A stretch of 64,000 nt of DNA from Nymphaea colorata (GCF_008831285.2 NC_045139.1:22550412-22614411), one strand, 5' to 3'; numbered from the stretch's first letter, positions 31,222-43,329 are shown. A program made the numbers and translations. Notes: a model not told the origin generated them from the sequence alone.

Positions 31222-33463
31222 TTACTGCCTCTTCTCCAAACCAGCTTTGCCAGATAAAGTTTGACAAGCTGCAGAATTGTTGGCATTAGTTGGAGAGAAA
31301 TTTTCCTTTGAAGATTTATCATCTTCAACTACAGTGATCAGCGATGAATATTTTTTAACTCTCCATGAGATCACAATGCTGGACACAATCCCCAGAACAG
31401 GTAAGCTATAGGATAGAATCCCAGATTTCTGAGGTCTGGAAGTTGAACTAATGGCTGCACCAGCGAGGCTGCCAACAGAAGTATTCTGTAAGATCATTGG
31501 TATGCAGCCAATTACTGTTGGGAGAAGGAAATCAATGAAGAAATGAACATCTGTTGCAGCCAAACCATAGTTGATAATATAAGATGGTATTGGGGAGAAG
31601 CGAGCTAGAAGGACAAATTTCCATCCGTCTCTTCCAACTCCTCTAGCCAGCAAGTGAAAATATTTGTTTCTTTGTACCCATTCCACTGCAGAACTTGAAC
31701 TCCTGAAAACTATCCTGTAGTATCAAACAGCAGAATAAAATAAGCTGGATACCAGATGACTAGGGCGAAAAAAGAGGACCTTTCTTTAAAGAGGACGAAA
31801 AAGTAAAAGCACAGCAGCACCTCTCTAGTAAAAGATATGTGTCTTGCTTTGGTCGACCAAATAGAGAAAGTAAGCAGCACAAACACAATTTGACAGTCGC
31901 CCCTGTTCAAGAGGGCCCTCATAAGCAAAATATATATATAGCTGAGGAAGGAAATAGGACAAGGACTTAAGCAGCAGGTCGGGTCCGAAACACAATTTGA
32001 CAGTCGCCCCTCTTCAAGAGGGCCCTCGTAAGGAAAATATATATAGTTGAGGAAGGAAACATGACAAGGACTTAAGCTGCAGGTCGGGTCGTTAAGCAGA
32101 CCCTGCATTGCTTTATAAATAGGGTTAGGCATAGAATTTCGGGATCATTATGGCAATGCAATTTGTGCACTCTGGTGAGCATAGCTCTACTTGGAGTCGC
32201 GTGCGTCAGTTTTTTGAGTATTACTTGTTACAGGAGAAGCCAGGGTAGCAATGACCACTGCAGTTGCGTGATACTTTTGCAATCAACGGCAAGCCTTGAA
32301 AGATTCCAAGAGGACCATGTGTATTTTTGCATTCATCTAAAAGATTCCCATTTTGATCGGTAATCTTCAAGGACACAGTAAATAGCAGGAGTTTACCACT
32401 TTGGGGGCCAACTCTTTCGTTGTTTTCAAGGTTGCTAAATATTTGGTTATCGTGCATCATAACGAGTTTCATCGTAAACCGAGAGGACATCACTAGGTAG
32501 AAACAAAACGCATGTGAACTTGCTTAGATGAAAACATTTGTTTCCTTATCACATGATCAGCAAGAAAAGAGAAATCTAATAAAAATAAAGGGGAAAACGC
32601 ATGACAGACTGGTGAAAAATATCCATTTATTTCTTCCTTCAAAATAAAGCAAATGAAAACTACACAACGGGCTGCGGGGACAAACACGAGGCTTGTAGAA
32701 CTTTAAGATCAAAAGGGGTTCCAAGAAGTAGAAAAATATTCAGAATTCAGGCCACATATCGCTTGAGATTCAATAACATCGGGCACCTTTGAAAGTAATC
32801 AAAATTCGGAAGCAATTAAAAACAAAATTGTCGTAGACATGTGAATATTTACAAATCAACAGCACGATATAGTTCAAATCTTTTACATTTCTGACATTTC
32901 CATCAGGTGTCATCCTTGGAACCAGACAAAACAAGGGATCGCCCAAATAAATTATACGGGCAAGAAAGCTAGGAAGGAGACGACCAGAAGAGACCGCTCC
33001 TGCCAGGATACGGGTGACTGTCTTCCCCAATCCCATGAAAGCATGAGAAAAAATTAAGCAAGTACCGTAATGCAATGAAGCATAGGCGATGGAAAAAAAG
33101 AGAAAAGAGAAAAGGAAACAATAAGAATAGAGTTGTAATCTGACCTTCCGACCGAGAAAGAGAGCGAGGCACCGAGGATCTTTGCGAAGAAGACACAAAG
33201 GATGCCAGGGAAGAAGCCGAATAGGAGAGAGGCCCCGCTTCGAAGAAGATGGCGTATGGTAAGCACAAAGAGATGGTGAGAGTGTGGACTCCCACGTACA
33301 AAGGGATCGCCCAGAGACCCAACCTGTCAGAAAGGCCCCTGAACGCCGTGAGAACCTCTTCCTTGCTCCACCTGCTGGGGTTTCTGCTGATCGCGGAAGC
33401 GTACAGCACAGCCACAGCCGCCGCCACGACGGCGAAGCCGCCTAATCGCACCGATAACGCCAT
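31222..33463 (-). CDS. TVP38/TMEM64 family (VTT domain) membrane protein, two exons, apparent frameshift
   Basis: Exon 1 spans 33463 to 33145 and exon 2 31714 to 31222 on the minus strand, joined by a 1430-bp intron with GT donor (cggaag|gtcag) and AG acceptor (ctacag|gatag). Together they encode about 270 residues, close to the family's usual size in plants. Exon 1 has a hydrophobic N-terminus (FAVVAAAVAVLYASA) and LYVGVHTLTISLCLPYAIFF, then in a shifted frame SLLFGFFPGILCVFFAKILG. Exon 2 has WKFVLLARFSPIPSYIINYG and LPTVIGCIPMILQNTSVG, the hallmark of the VTT/SNARE-associated Golgi (DedA-like) domain, followed by one more membrane span and a polar tail. Such proteins are multi-pass membrane proteins of the endomembrane system, with relatives implicated in lipid scrambling and vesicle traffic. 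One base seems missing from the C run 33233-33236, so the gene is either recently inactivated or carries a sequence error. Confidence 0.85.
31884..32091. repeat. 107-bp tandem duplication in the TVP38-like intron
   Basis: Copies at 31884-31990 and 31991 to about 32091 start cacaatttgacagtcgcccc and end with a caggtcgggtc block. They differ at several sites and by a short AT indel, so the duplication is older than those at 381 or 18536. It lies within the intron and does not touch splice sites. Confidence 0.9.
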
Positions 33464-34600
33464 TCTCTTTCTCTGTCTCTGTTGGTCTCCTTCTCTTGTG
33501 TGTGCGTTGTGCCCCACTTTCCTTGCGGGGGAGTGGGAAAACTCGTTGGCCGTTTTCGTGGGCAGGGAAAGTCACGTGATCATCTGCTGTTCACGAAATC
33601 GCCCTCCATCGCGCATTCGGGGATTAGGCATATCGGCGGCTTCCCCCACCAGAAGTACAAACATAAAATCTGCCCTTTGAGAAAAATTAAGATCAGGCGG
33701 TGTTTCACTTTGACCATTTTCCGCTTCCCCTTTCTGTTTTGTTTTTGTGCTTCCGATGTTTGTAAAAGAGGCGACTTCCTGTCGCCAAATTTTTTGTCTT
33801 AATGCATCCTTCTACTTGTTCGGCACGTTGACCTGTCTTCCTTTAAAAGGTGGTCGGTATACGTGCGTTTAAAAGGTGGTCGGTATACGTGCAGCCCCTG
33901 CATCGGAGATGAGCCCATCTCCCACAACCCTTTATTAAGTAGCTTGAAGCAAACTCATAATGCTGCTTTCTTTTCCATTACAGAACATCTCTACTAATAA
34001 AGAATTTCCATTAGTGGTTCTGGTTTTAGAGAGTAGAACACTTGATTCTAGGGTCTGAATGCAACGCACATTAATTTGGGGCAAAGGCTATGCTTTACTT
34101 CGGGGCCTCGTGGAAGCTGCGGATGTCTTCATCCTCAAGTTCACTTCGCAAAAAGGTTTCGCATTCCTTCCATTGGAAGCGGAAAATAGATTCCCCTAAG
34201 CGGCATATTCTGGTCATTGTTCCAATGAATCTCTGCTCGGAGGAGGCTCCCGACTTTATTTCAACAAATTATGTATTCACAGCAAGAATTACAAAAAAAA
34301 AAAAAAGTCATACATTACCTGCACATATGTAAATTATTCTAGATGATGGATTCTTGTAATTCCTGCAGAGAGTGGCTTGCTTCTGTGGCTTTTGTAGCGG
34401 CTTTTGTAGCATCTCATGGGCCGTGTACATGCACATTATTCTTAGTCGAGCCGCAACTCTGAGGATTTGAAAAAAAAAAATTAATATTTCATTAAGAAAT
34501 CAGATTGGATTTGGATTTAGGACATAATATCGAATCGGATTTGAATTCAGATTCAGCTATATGTAAATATCTAATCCAGTTCAGATGTGAATCCAGATAT
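33464..34600. other. Upstream region of the TVP38-like gene and spacer
   Basis: The promoter and 5' UTR of the minus-strand gene should lie from 33464 rightwards; a pyrimidine-rich ctctttctctgtctctgtt (33465 onward) fits a plant 5' UTR (purine-rich on the gene's own strand). No unambiguous TATA box was found. A 26-bp tandem duplication lies at 33842-33893. From about 34470 the DNA becomes a degenerate array of ggatttggattt/gaatccgaat-type words. No gene is supported. Confidence 0.45.
33842..33893. repeat. 26-bp tandem duplication
   Basis: tttaaaaggtggtcggtata with six further bases is repeated at 33842-33867 and 33868-33893, differing only in the last base. It lies about 0.4 kb upstream of the TVP38-like start codon. 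Confidence 0.9.
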
Positions 34601-34699
34601 ATCTAATGCTATTACATTTTTCAACAATTCAGATTTGGATCGATCGGATTTTGGATTTAGATTTAGATTTGACTTTTTCTTTGTTCATATTCGAATCCG

Positions 34700-35480
34700 A
34701 ATCTGAAAAAGCACGTTTTGAGCTGTGCGAAGGAGAAAAGTTTCGCGAACTTGGGAGAAGGGCTCTGCTAGGGTTAGGCCAGAGGGCGCTTCGATTTTTG
34801 CGTCTCAGCTGTGACCGACCGCCGGGACCCTTCTCTCGGCTGCGTCGCCGATGGAGGAGCAAGACGTGATGATGGGTCCGATGGAGGTGGAATGTGCAGC
34901 CAATCAGTAGAATGGGTGCCTGTTGCGAACTCCTCCTTCAAAGACATTCGTGGAGGAGAGGGAGTCAATTATGTCGGTGAGTGGCCATTGACCTCCCCAT
35001 TCCACCGCCCAGACATTCATGCAGGGATACTCTGGTCTGGAAGGATAATCCTGAAATGGAGATCTCAAGGAGGTGCGTTTGGCACAGCATTCGCAAATCT
35101 GCATCTAAAAAATATCCATTTGGTCTATGTTGACGATGCTTCATTTTTCTAATTGGACCCGTAGTTCACCTACGAGGATGGGTTGTTGACGCAAGGCAAA
35201 AATGAGACACGACTGGGTTCCATTGGTTCCTCTTTATGTCCACTTTTTAGATTTCTCGTTTGGATATATGAAATGTAATGGACTAATGAATTAAAATATA
35301 AAGCTCGTGTTCTGTGGGATGTTATCTTATTGGGAACTTTACAAAAGGAAGAAGGGAACGTGCAGGTCGGTCCGTTCCATATGGTAACGAGCTTAGGTCA
35401 AATTAGCATAGAAGTGTGCAAGGTAAGCAGGTCTGCACATAACCTGCTCGAAAAAATTTCGGTGAAAACTTTTCATTATG
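34700..35480 (+). other. Gene-like fragment of unknown identity
   Basis: A GC-richer block resembling a plant 5' UTR (with gctagggttagg at 34768) leads to ATG at 34851 and a 19-codon frame ending TAG at 34908-34910. The same frame then continues with clear stops but non-repetitive text such as LLRTPPSKTFVEERESIMSV and PPHSTAQTFMQGYSG. Another frame (34811-35152) is open over 113 codons, with EWVPVANSSFKDIRGGEGVN and VYVDD near its end. I do not recognise a family. It could be a pseudogene of a host gene or the coding part of an old element. Confidence 0.3.
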
Positions 35481-35489
35481 GAAAAGGGT

Positions 35490-36720
35490 ATGACCACTCA
35501 ACTTTTTTCCAATGGCTCATACCTATATTTAATGGAGACAGTTATGAGTTTTGGAGTGTAAAAATGAAAACTTGCTTTTACAACAAGATCTTTTGAGATC
35601 TAGTTGAGAATTGTTATATAGAAAGTGCAAAGAACTCTAATCAAGGAGAACATGCATCATAACCAAAAGAGAAATGGAAAAATGATTCAAAGGCCAAACT
35701 CATTCTTCAACAAGCAGCAGTAAGTGAGACCATCTTTCCTCGGATTGATAGTGCCACTAATTCAAATGAAGCATGGACTATTTTCAAGCTAGAATATAAC
35801 AATGATAAAATGGTAACGACAATGAAACTCTAAACCCATCATATAGAGTTTGAAACATTGTCTATGAAAAGAATGAATCTGTCCAAGAATTTTTATCAAG
35901 AGCTTTTACTACACATCAAATGGAAACTTTTGGAGAGATTATTAGTAGTCAGAAAATCATAGAGAAGATATCAATGAATTTATCTCCTAAATTAAGTCAT
36001 ATGGTTATGGATATAGAGGAGTCTAAGGACTTGACTTCATATTCTACTAATGAATTATGGGTTATCTTTTAGCCCACGAACAAAGAATGAACATGACAAT
36101 TGTGAAACGTATGGAACAAGCATTCCAAGCCCAAGTCAAGTTGGATGATTCTAGCAAAGAAAAAGAAGGTAATAAAGAATGAAAGCATGCAAGTTGCGGA
36201 TGCAATAGGGGTGTCTATCATAGACATAGATGGGGATGATTTGAGGTAGGTAGGAAGAAGTCAAAAGGTAGTGACAAAAACAATCAAAAGCATAACCACA
36301 AAGCAGATAATGTGATTTTTGCAAAAGAAATAGTCATACTAAAGCATATTGTTGGATAAAGCAAAACAAGAAGCCAATGTAGTAAAATAGAAAACAAAAG
36401 ACAGTAATTTTTTTTTTTACTCATATAGAATCAAAAGAAAATATTGATCATATGTAGTTCTTGGATAGTGGTTGCAGTAATCACACTGTAGGAAAAAAAT
36501 ATTTGTTTCATCATGAATATGTGATACAACGAGTTTGAATTGGAGACAACAAGCAAGTGCAAATTGAATGTAAGAGACAATTGAGTAAAAACATTCAAGG
36601 GACATTATATGTGATATTTTTGCGCTTCGAAGCACACATGCAAACAACTACTTCAATGCATAGGTTCTACAAGAATTTTCAAGTATTTTCACAAGCATCA
36701 CACCAGTATTCGCTTTGGGT
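35490..36720 (+). mobile_element. Copia-4: fragment of a copia gag and protease
   Basis: The broken translation starts with LIPIFNGDSYEFWSVKMKT (conserved Gag start), continues with EAWTIFKLEY and ends with a zinc knuckle CDFCKRNSHTKAYC (CX2CX4HX4C) near 36310-36352. A protease trace LDSGCSNHTVGKK lies near 36460-36500. Many stops occur. No LTRs, integrase or RT are visible. The fragment fades out by about 36720, just left of the gypsy element. Confidence 0.8.
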
Positions 36721-36833
36721 CATTTTTTTTATATATATTTCAAAATAACATTTTCTTTTCGAAAGTTCAATTTCAAAAATGTTATCACTTTTAGGATGAG
36801 TGTTTGGTCTTTGCTACTAAGCATGGACCCAAC

Positions 36834-39800
36834 TGTAACGCTTGTTTTCATTGCAGGTCAGGTTGGAGCGGGTTCAGACCCAGACCCGCAACTTACCCGC
36901 GTGAGAGCCTGACACGAGGGCTCTTCTCCCTCAGTCTCCTTAGTGCCTCCCTCTTCTTCCTCTTCGTCTCTTCCTCTGCGATGACCGCAACACAGAGAAG
37001 AAGGAGGCAGAAGAGATAGCAGAAGCAGCGAAGGTGTAGGGCGACGGCGGTGGTGGCGTGTAGGTAAGCCCGTCGGTCTCCCTCTCTTCTTTCTTCTCCT
37101 CCTCCCTCTCTCGTTGTTTTCCTCTTCTGATGCCTCTCCCTCAATCCCCACTATTCTCTGTCGAGTTCCCCTCTTTCTCTCACGCTCCACACTCGCATCT
37201 CTCTCTTTGCGATCTCTCTTACTCTTTCTTTGCCCATGCTCTCTGCTCGAGCCCTCTCCCTCAACCAAACACTCTCTGCGCTCTCTCTTTCTCTCTTGCG
37301 CCAGACCTTTCTCCCTCACCCCAACCCTTTGTTTCCCCTCTCTCACTCGTCTTCAGCCTCCCACACAACTACTGTGGGCCTCTTCTAACAACAAACCCCT
37401 CTCCTAAACTTCTTTTTCATTGTTTCTCATCATATTGATTGCCGTTTGGTTGGATTTCAGCTAGGGAAGTCCGTCTTCCCCCTCTTACTAGCAATCAGGC
37501 CAATGGTTGGCGATGGCAGCGAGCAATCATTGGCATCGGCACTTGATTGAACTCTTGAGGTGGCCGCCGAGAGCACTACAACAGTTTATACTTTTAATTT
37601 GGGGTGAGCGAGGCCTAATTGAGCATAAATTGTTGAATATTTGTTGTTGGAGCATGTATAATTATTAATTGAGCATGCCAGACTTAAGATTTGAATTAGA
37701 ATGCATTTTGGCGATGTTACTATTTTGGGGAAAGCGTAGGGCTATTTTGAGAAGTATGAGAATCCACATGTATATCTATCTCTTTAACATGATGGGTTGA
37801 TTTTTGAAACGATTAGGAAACATGGTAGAGATTTGATGTGGTTGAGAAGATTTAAAACCATTTTCGGGAACATGTGGCACATACTATTGTGAACATGTGA
37901 ATTGTGGCATTAGTTGGGATAGAATGCGTGAGTTGAGTGTAACTATTGGGAAGTCGCCTCAACTATGAAAGCATGCAAAAAATGTATTAGTAATTGGTTG
38001 GATCGAAAGCTCGGAACATAGATCATTGGGTGACAACCTCAATGTTTTGGGTAGAGGCCTATTGGAGGGTTTTGTGAATCGATACTACTCGTCGACACCC
38101 TCTTGAGGCGATGATATGCTTCAATGATTATAATTTACACTTGTTTAGATTGTAAAGCGAAATAAGTAGAAATCTTATCACTTGCTTATGTTTCCAGGTA
38201 CACCAGGCACGTCCAGTAGACTTGAGCAACAAGATGTGAAGCTCGAGGCGTTTTGGGGACATGCAACAGGTATGGCGGCATCCCAGGTAAATTCCTGCCT
38301 CGGGTCAACTGTTGAATGTGTGTTTTGAGGATCGTTGGATCCCATGATTGTGATGTAATTGAATGATTATGTGCATGAGATTAAATGGTCATGTGATTAG
38401 TTTTGTTTTTAAAAGTACTACACAATTGCATTGGCATGCTAGAATTGATAATTGCTTTGGACAGATGAGGTGGAGGATCGAGTCGAGTATCTCCTCGACC
38501 CTGATTATGCATTAGAAAGCATCCTAGAATGATAACTGCATAGGACAAGTACGAGCCAATCATGGATCGAGACTACTCTCCGTGCTTTGACTAAGTTTTG
38601 AAAGATGTGATTGATGTGTTTGATCAAAATGAATATTGTGATGTGTAGCATATGCATTGCCATGGGCAATAATACAATTGAATGAGATTGAAGGGTAGTT
38701 GTACCCGTATTGTTATGACGGCTAGCTAAGAATATAAATGATATGTGTAGCTCTCGTGTGGAGGCAATTGGAGGTGTGGGTGCACTCGTGAAGTGAACCA
38801 ACCTCATGAGCTAGCTAGTCATTTTGTGAATGTGCAATTATAATGTTAAGAATGAAAGAATAAGAGATGAGAGGCCAATGAGTTGTGGCATTGTGTTTGA
38901 GAGCTGTCCCGCCTTCGCCACTGGTCTCGCTTATTCGAAGTTCAGGTGGTGCAAGGCTCCAGGGTATTGTTGTGTGATGTGCTTCGAGCGTTGGGCTCCC
39001 TCTTTCCCAAACTGGGTGTCTTAGGGAATGTTGAGTATCTTTCCCTGGAATTGACACATCCATGGACGAGTGCTCTACCGTTTGTTCGGGAATGGATCCA
39101 TATTGTTTCGGATCATCACGAGGGTTGTCTCTCGGCTGTAGGCCACCTGCGGTCGGCACGTGCCTGTGTTTGCACCCACAAGAACTGTCAATTCACTGAA
39201 GCTAATGAGAATGAAAAGAACATGAATGAGATGTATGTGAATGATGTGCATGTGAGTGAAATGAATGAGAATGATAAGTTTGTGCATGGCTTGCATGTAA
39301 ATTGGAATTGCGTTATCGTGAACATTGAGTGACCATTATAGGTCGTGGTCTATGTGAGGGGCCTTCTTGTCAAGTCATGTGACTATGCCCTGTCACGACA
39401 TGATGATGATTTGCTTTGATAATCGTGATTATCTCATATTTGAGCTCATACCTAAAAGGTTTGGGGATTTACTTGGCTTGTGGCCATACTACGAAGGCTA
39501 AGCCTTCTGTTGTTTTATTTTTCAAGTTTTGGCGGACCTGGGGCAACAGGTTGATCAGATGGTTGAACTCACATCTTACTGGGGAGGCTTTTGGTCTTTT
39601 GTAGTGTCGGCACGTCATGTCTTGGTCTCTTTGATGTCTTATTTTTGTTAGGCATCAAAGTTGTGGATTGAGACATTTTTGTCATATGTACAGACGTGAT
39701 TTTTGTATGAATGAAATTGATCATATAATGAGAAGCTGCCCCGTTATTTCGAATGGCATAGCTCCCTCCTTTTTGAATTGTTGTGTAGTCGCACCTCAAT

Positions 39801-39854
39801 GCTTTATGTTAAAAAAAAAAATTTGTTTGAGGGTCAAAAGGTTGGGGTGTGACA
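36834..39854 (+). repeat. Gypsy 5' LTR (3021 bp)
   Basis: It matches 43761-46454 over nearly its entire length. It contains roughly 370 bases near 36912-37290 (pyrimidine-rich, with many ctctctc words) that the 3' LTR lacks. It also holds a degenerate gaatgagaatga-type repeat at about 39200-39290, also in the other LTR. Open frames shared by both LTRs, such as 38815-39159 minus, reflect copying rather than genes. Confidence 0.92.
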
Positions 39855-39871
39855 ACTTTGGTGTCAGAGCT

Positions 39872-40425
39872 ATGGGAAGACCCCATAGTATGTCAGGGCA
39901 ACAGTACGCCCAGACTAGTATGGGTGCCCAAACCCGACCGAGGCATACTCCACCTGTTAATAAGCAAACTATACTACTGACAACTTTGCAGACACTGGCC
40001 TCTCTAGTTCAGTCGATGGTTAGTGAACAGACACTGGCCTCTCTAGTTCAGTCGATGGTTAGTGAACACAGAAGCCATGCATCTCCTACAAGCGACATCA
40101 CCACACTACCTAAGGAGAAAGCAACAGTAGTGTCATTCAAGTAGTTCATGTCAATGCAGTCGCCTGTCTTTACTGGAGATGGCAGTTCAGACAAGACAAA
40201 GGAATGGATTGGAGAGGTTGAACGCATCTTTGAGCTTCTGAAGATGCCAGAAGGAGACAAAATGAATTATGGCTCTTATTTGTTGAAAGGTGATGCCAAG
40301 AGATGATGGCAATTGACCCGTGAGATCTGGTTTGCAGGCCAACAGTCGATCTCATGGAAGCAATTCAGAGATTCCTTCTTCAGCACTTACTTTCCAGTGC
40401 ATGCCAGAAACAAGAAGATGCAAGA
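39872..40425 (+). pseudogene. Gypsy gag, N-terminal part only
   Basis: ATG at 39872 follows directly after the primer-binding site. The frame has an early Gln/Thr-rich region, a 39-bp in-frame duplication (TLASLVQSMVSEQ repeated), a TAG at 40142-40144, then the Gag core with SPVFTGDGSSDKTKEWIGEV and WKQFRDSFFSTYFPVHARNK. The text then jumps directly to protease in another frame. The Gag C-terminus and CCHC zinc knuckle, which should follow, are absent. Confidence 0.85.
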
Positions 40426-40662
40426 GTATTGTTTGATGTAGGGGCGACTCATTCTTTTATATCTAGTCGATTTGCAACATCAATAGAAATGTCGGCTAGG
40501 ATGATGCCATATGTCATAAAAGTGGTCAACCCTATGCATGTACAAGATTCGTGTAGCCAGTATCGACCTGATGTAGAAGTGAAGATTCATCAATATCACT
40601 TACCTGCACAGTTGGTGATTATAAGACTTAGTGAGTTTAATGTCATTTTGGGCATGGATTGA
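40420..40662 (+). pseudogene. Gypsy aspartic protease
   Basis: The frame contains VLFDVGATHSFISSRFA, the retropepsin-like active site, where DVGA replaces the usual D(T/S)GA. It ends with FNVILGMD, the conserved flap/end motif before the RT. The lost Thr/Ser of the catalytic triplet would by itself weaken the enzyme. Confidence 0.88.
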
Positions 40663-40823
40663 CTATACACACATTATGCCAACATAGATTACAGAAAGAA
40701 ACATATACAATTGTTGACTAATGAGATGAAACCAGTGAAATTCCAAGCACGAAGAGCCAGTTGAACTGATAAGATATTGGTGTCTACACTAAAGGCTAAA
40801 CGATTGTTGTATTCCTGGTCACT

Positions 40824-42190
40824 GTGTTGACCAATGAGACCGAGTCGGTGCGGTTGCAGGATGTTGCCATTGTGAGTGAATACTCCGATGTGTTCCCTGA
40901 CGAGCTATCGAGTTTGCTTCCAACACGAGAAATTGAATTCAAGATAGAGTTGTTACCAGAGACAACTTCTATTTCTAAGGCACTATACCGTATGACACTA
41001 GCAGATTTAAAAGAATTGAAGAAGCAATTGCAGGAGCTATTGGATAAGGGCTTCATTCGACCTAGTGTGTCACCTTGGGGAGCACCCGTATTGTTTGTTA
41101 AGCAGAAGGATGGAATAATACACTTGTGTATAGATTATCACATGTTGAACCAAGTCACCATCAATAATAAGTATCCACTTCCTAGAATTGAAGACTTGTT
41201 TGATCAACTCAAGAATGCAAAAGTGTTCTCCAAGATTGATCTGAGGACAGGTTATCATCAATTTTTGAACGAGAGGAAGATGTTTCTAAGACTGATTTTC
41301 GAACTAGATATAGACAATATGAATTCAGGGTCATGCCTTTTGGGTTGATCAATGCCCCCGTAGCGTTTATGGACCTCATGAATCGGGTTTTTCAAGACTA
41401 CTTGAATCGATTTGTTATTTTTTTGTTGATGACATTTTGGTGTGAGGCAGAACATAGAGATCACTTAAGGAGTGTGTTGGGTCTTTTGCGCAAGCATAAG
41501 TTATATGCCAAATACTCAAAATATGAATTTTGGTTAGAGAAGGTAAACTTTCTTGGTCATGTGATATCAAAGGATGGAATTTCCGTTGATCTGGCTAAGG
41601 TCTCATCAGTACAGAACTGGAAGACGCCATGTAACTGAGGTTAAAAGCTTTTTAGGATTGGTAGGACATTATCACAGGTTTATACAGGACTTTTCGAAAA
41701 TAGCTATGCCCATGATTAAACTATTGAGAAAAGGAGTGAGTTTTGTTTGGAATGAAGAGTGTGAAAAGAATTTTCAAACTCTGAAGGACAAGCTTACTAC
41801 TGCCCCTATTTTGACGCTTCCATCGGGTCATTTCAGATTTGTGGTGTACACCGAAACATTAGGAATTGTCTATGGTTGTGTATTGATGCAACATGATCGC
41901 GTAGTGGCTTATGCATAAAGGTAGTTGAAGGCACATGAGAAACATTATCCCACTCATGATTTGGAGTTGGGAGTGGTTGTGTTTGTACTAAAGATCAACA
42001 CTATCTCTATGGGGTAATATTTGAGTTGTTTACTGATCACAAGTCATTGAAGTACATATTCTCCCAAAAGGATCTCAATCTGAGACAAAGAAGATGAGTT
42101 GAATACTTAAAGATTATGATTTCAAGATATCATATCATCCAGGAAAAGTGAATGTGGTGGTTGATGCTTTGAGCAGACATACTAAGGCAA
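40824..42190 (+). pseudogene. Gypsy reverse transcriptase and RNase H
   Basis: 40824-41348 encodes [39 protein letters not shown] and [12 protein letters not shown]. 41333-41638 in another frame encodes [20 protein letters not shown] and FLGHVISKDGISVD. The catalytic box appears as FVDDILV only after shifting frame at a T run near 41415. RNase H traces follow ([38 protein letters not shown]) up to DYDFKISYHPGKVNVV-like text near 42150. Three or more frame changes and several stops are present. Confidence 0.9.
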
Positions 42191-42429
42191 CACTGTACAG
42201 TATGTTGACTCGTTCTTAGACATTATTGCAAGATGTGATCGCTTGGTAGCCTCCCCTTTATGTCGAGAACAAAACAACGATGACTGCCTTGATATGATAT
42301 CCTTTGAAGGAAGAGCTTATATTGAAGCAAAAGGAAGATCCTGATTTTGCTAAAATTATGGGAGAAAGTAAGAAGAAAGATTCTCTTTGGGATAAATATG
42401 AGGATGATTCATTGTGGTTTTAACGAAGA

Positions 42430-43200
42430 TTGTGGGTTCCTAGAGATGAAGAGGTGAAGCGTCATGTGTTTGATGAAGCTCACAAATCTAAGTTTTCCAT
42501 TCACCCTAGTAGTACAAAGATGTTTCAAGATATGAGAAGAAATTTTTGGTGGCCTGAAATGAAGTGCAAAATTACAGAATTTGTGGCAGAATGCTTGGTT
42601 TGCCAACGGGTCAAGACAGAACATCAACGACCAGGAGGGTTGTTGCAGATAATCGATATTCCAGTATGGAAATGACAGGACATTACGATGGATTTCATAG
42701 TTGGTTTGCCTCATACCAGGAGACAGCATGACGCCATATGGGTGATTGTTGATCGACTTACGAAGTCCGCTCATTTTCTACAAATCTGAATCAGTCAGTC
42801 ATTAGAAAGTCTTGTAGAGTTATACATTGGCAAGATAGTGAGATTACATGTAGTACCAAAATCTATCATTGCGGATCAAGACCCACGTTTTTCCTCTAGG
42901 TTTTGGGAGAAATTGCAAAAGGCATTGGGTACCAAGCTTAAGCTAAGCACAACGTTCCACCCTCAAACTGATGGACAATCTGAGAGGACATGTTATGTGC
43001 TTGTGTTTTGGACTGGAAAAGAGAATGGGATAAACATATGAAATTGGTAAAATTTGCTTATAATAACAGTTACCACTATAGTATTGGAATGATGCCTTTT
43101 GAGGCCTGGTATGGAAGACCATGCAGATTGCCAACTTATTGGACCGAAATGGGTGATGGTAAGATCGAAAACTCTTTAGTATTGCAACATTAAACCGACC
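42430..43200 (+). pseudogene. Gypsy integrase
   Basis: The N-terminal zinc-binding zf-H2C2 domain reads VFDEAHKSKFSIHP followed by CLVCQRVK (42430-42675). After a stop, the catalytic core appears as [40 protein letters not shown] and FHPQTDGQSERT, with the Asp, Asp and Glu positions visible. WKREWDKHMKLVKFAYNNSY continues in another frame. Stops within the domain make it non-functional. Confidence 0.9.
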
Positions 43201-43329
43201 AAGTACAATTGATAAGGAAGAAGTTGTTGATTGCTCAGAGTAGACAAAAAAGTTATGCCGACAATCGATACATAGAATTGGTTTTTGGGGTTGGTGATCA
43301 TGTGCTCTTGAAGATTTCACCTACTAAAG

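Noticed and set aside
32969-33517. A 182-codon frame starting MGHNAHTREGD as an upstream start of the TVP38-like gene
   Set aside because: The extension before 33463 is not family-like, and the 3' part runs in the wrong frame and then into the intron. The family-consistent start is at 33463.
36858-37438. Overlapping Arg/Glu-rich and Ser/Leu-rich frames
   Set aside because: They are translations of the purine/pyrimidine-biased ctctctc block in the gypsy LTR.
38505-39332. Open frames of 100-128 codons in the gypsy LTR, repeated at 45101-45928
   Set aside because: They are conserved only because the two LTRs are copies of each other. They lie on both strands and have no domain signature.
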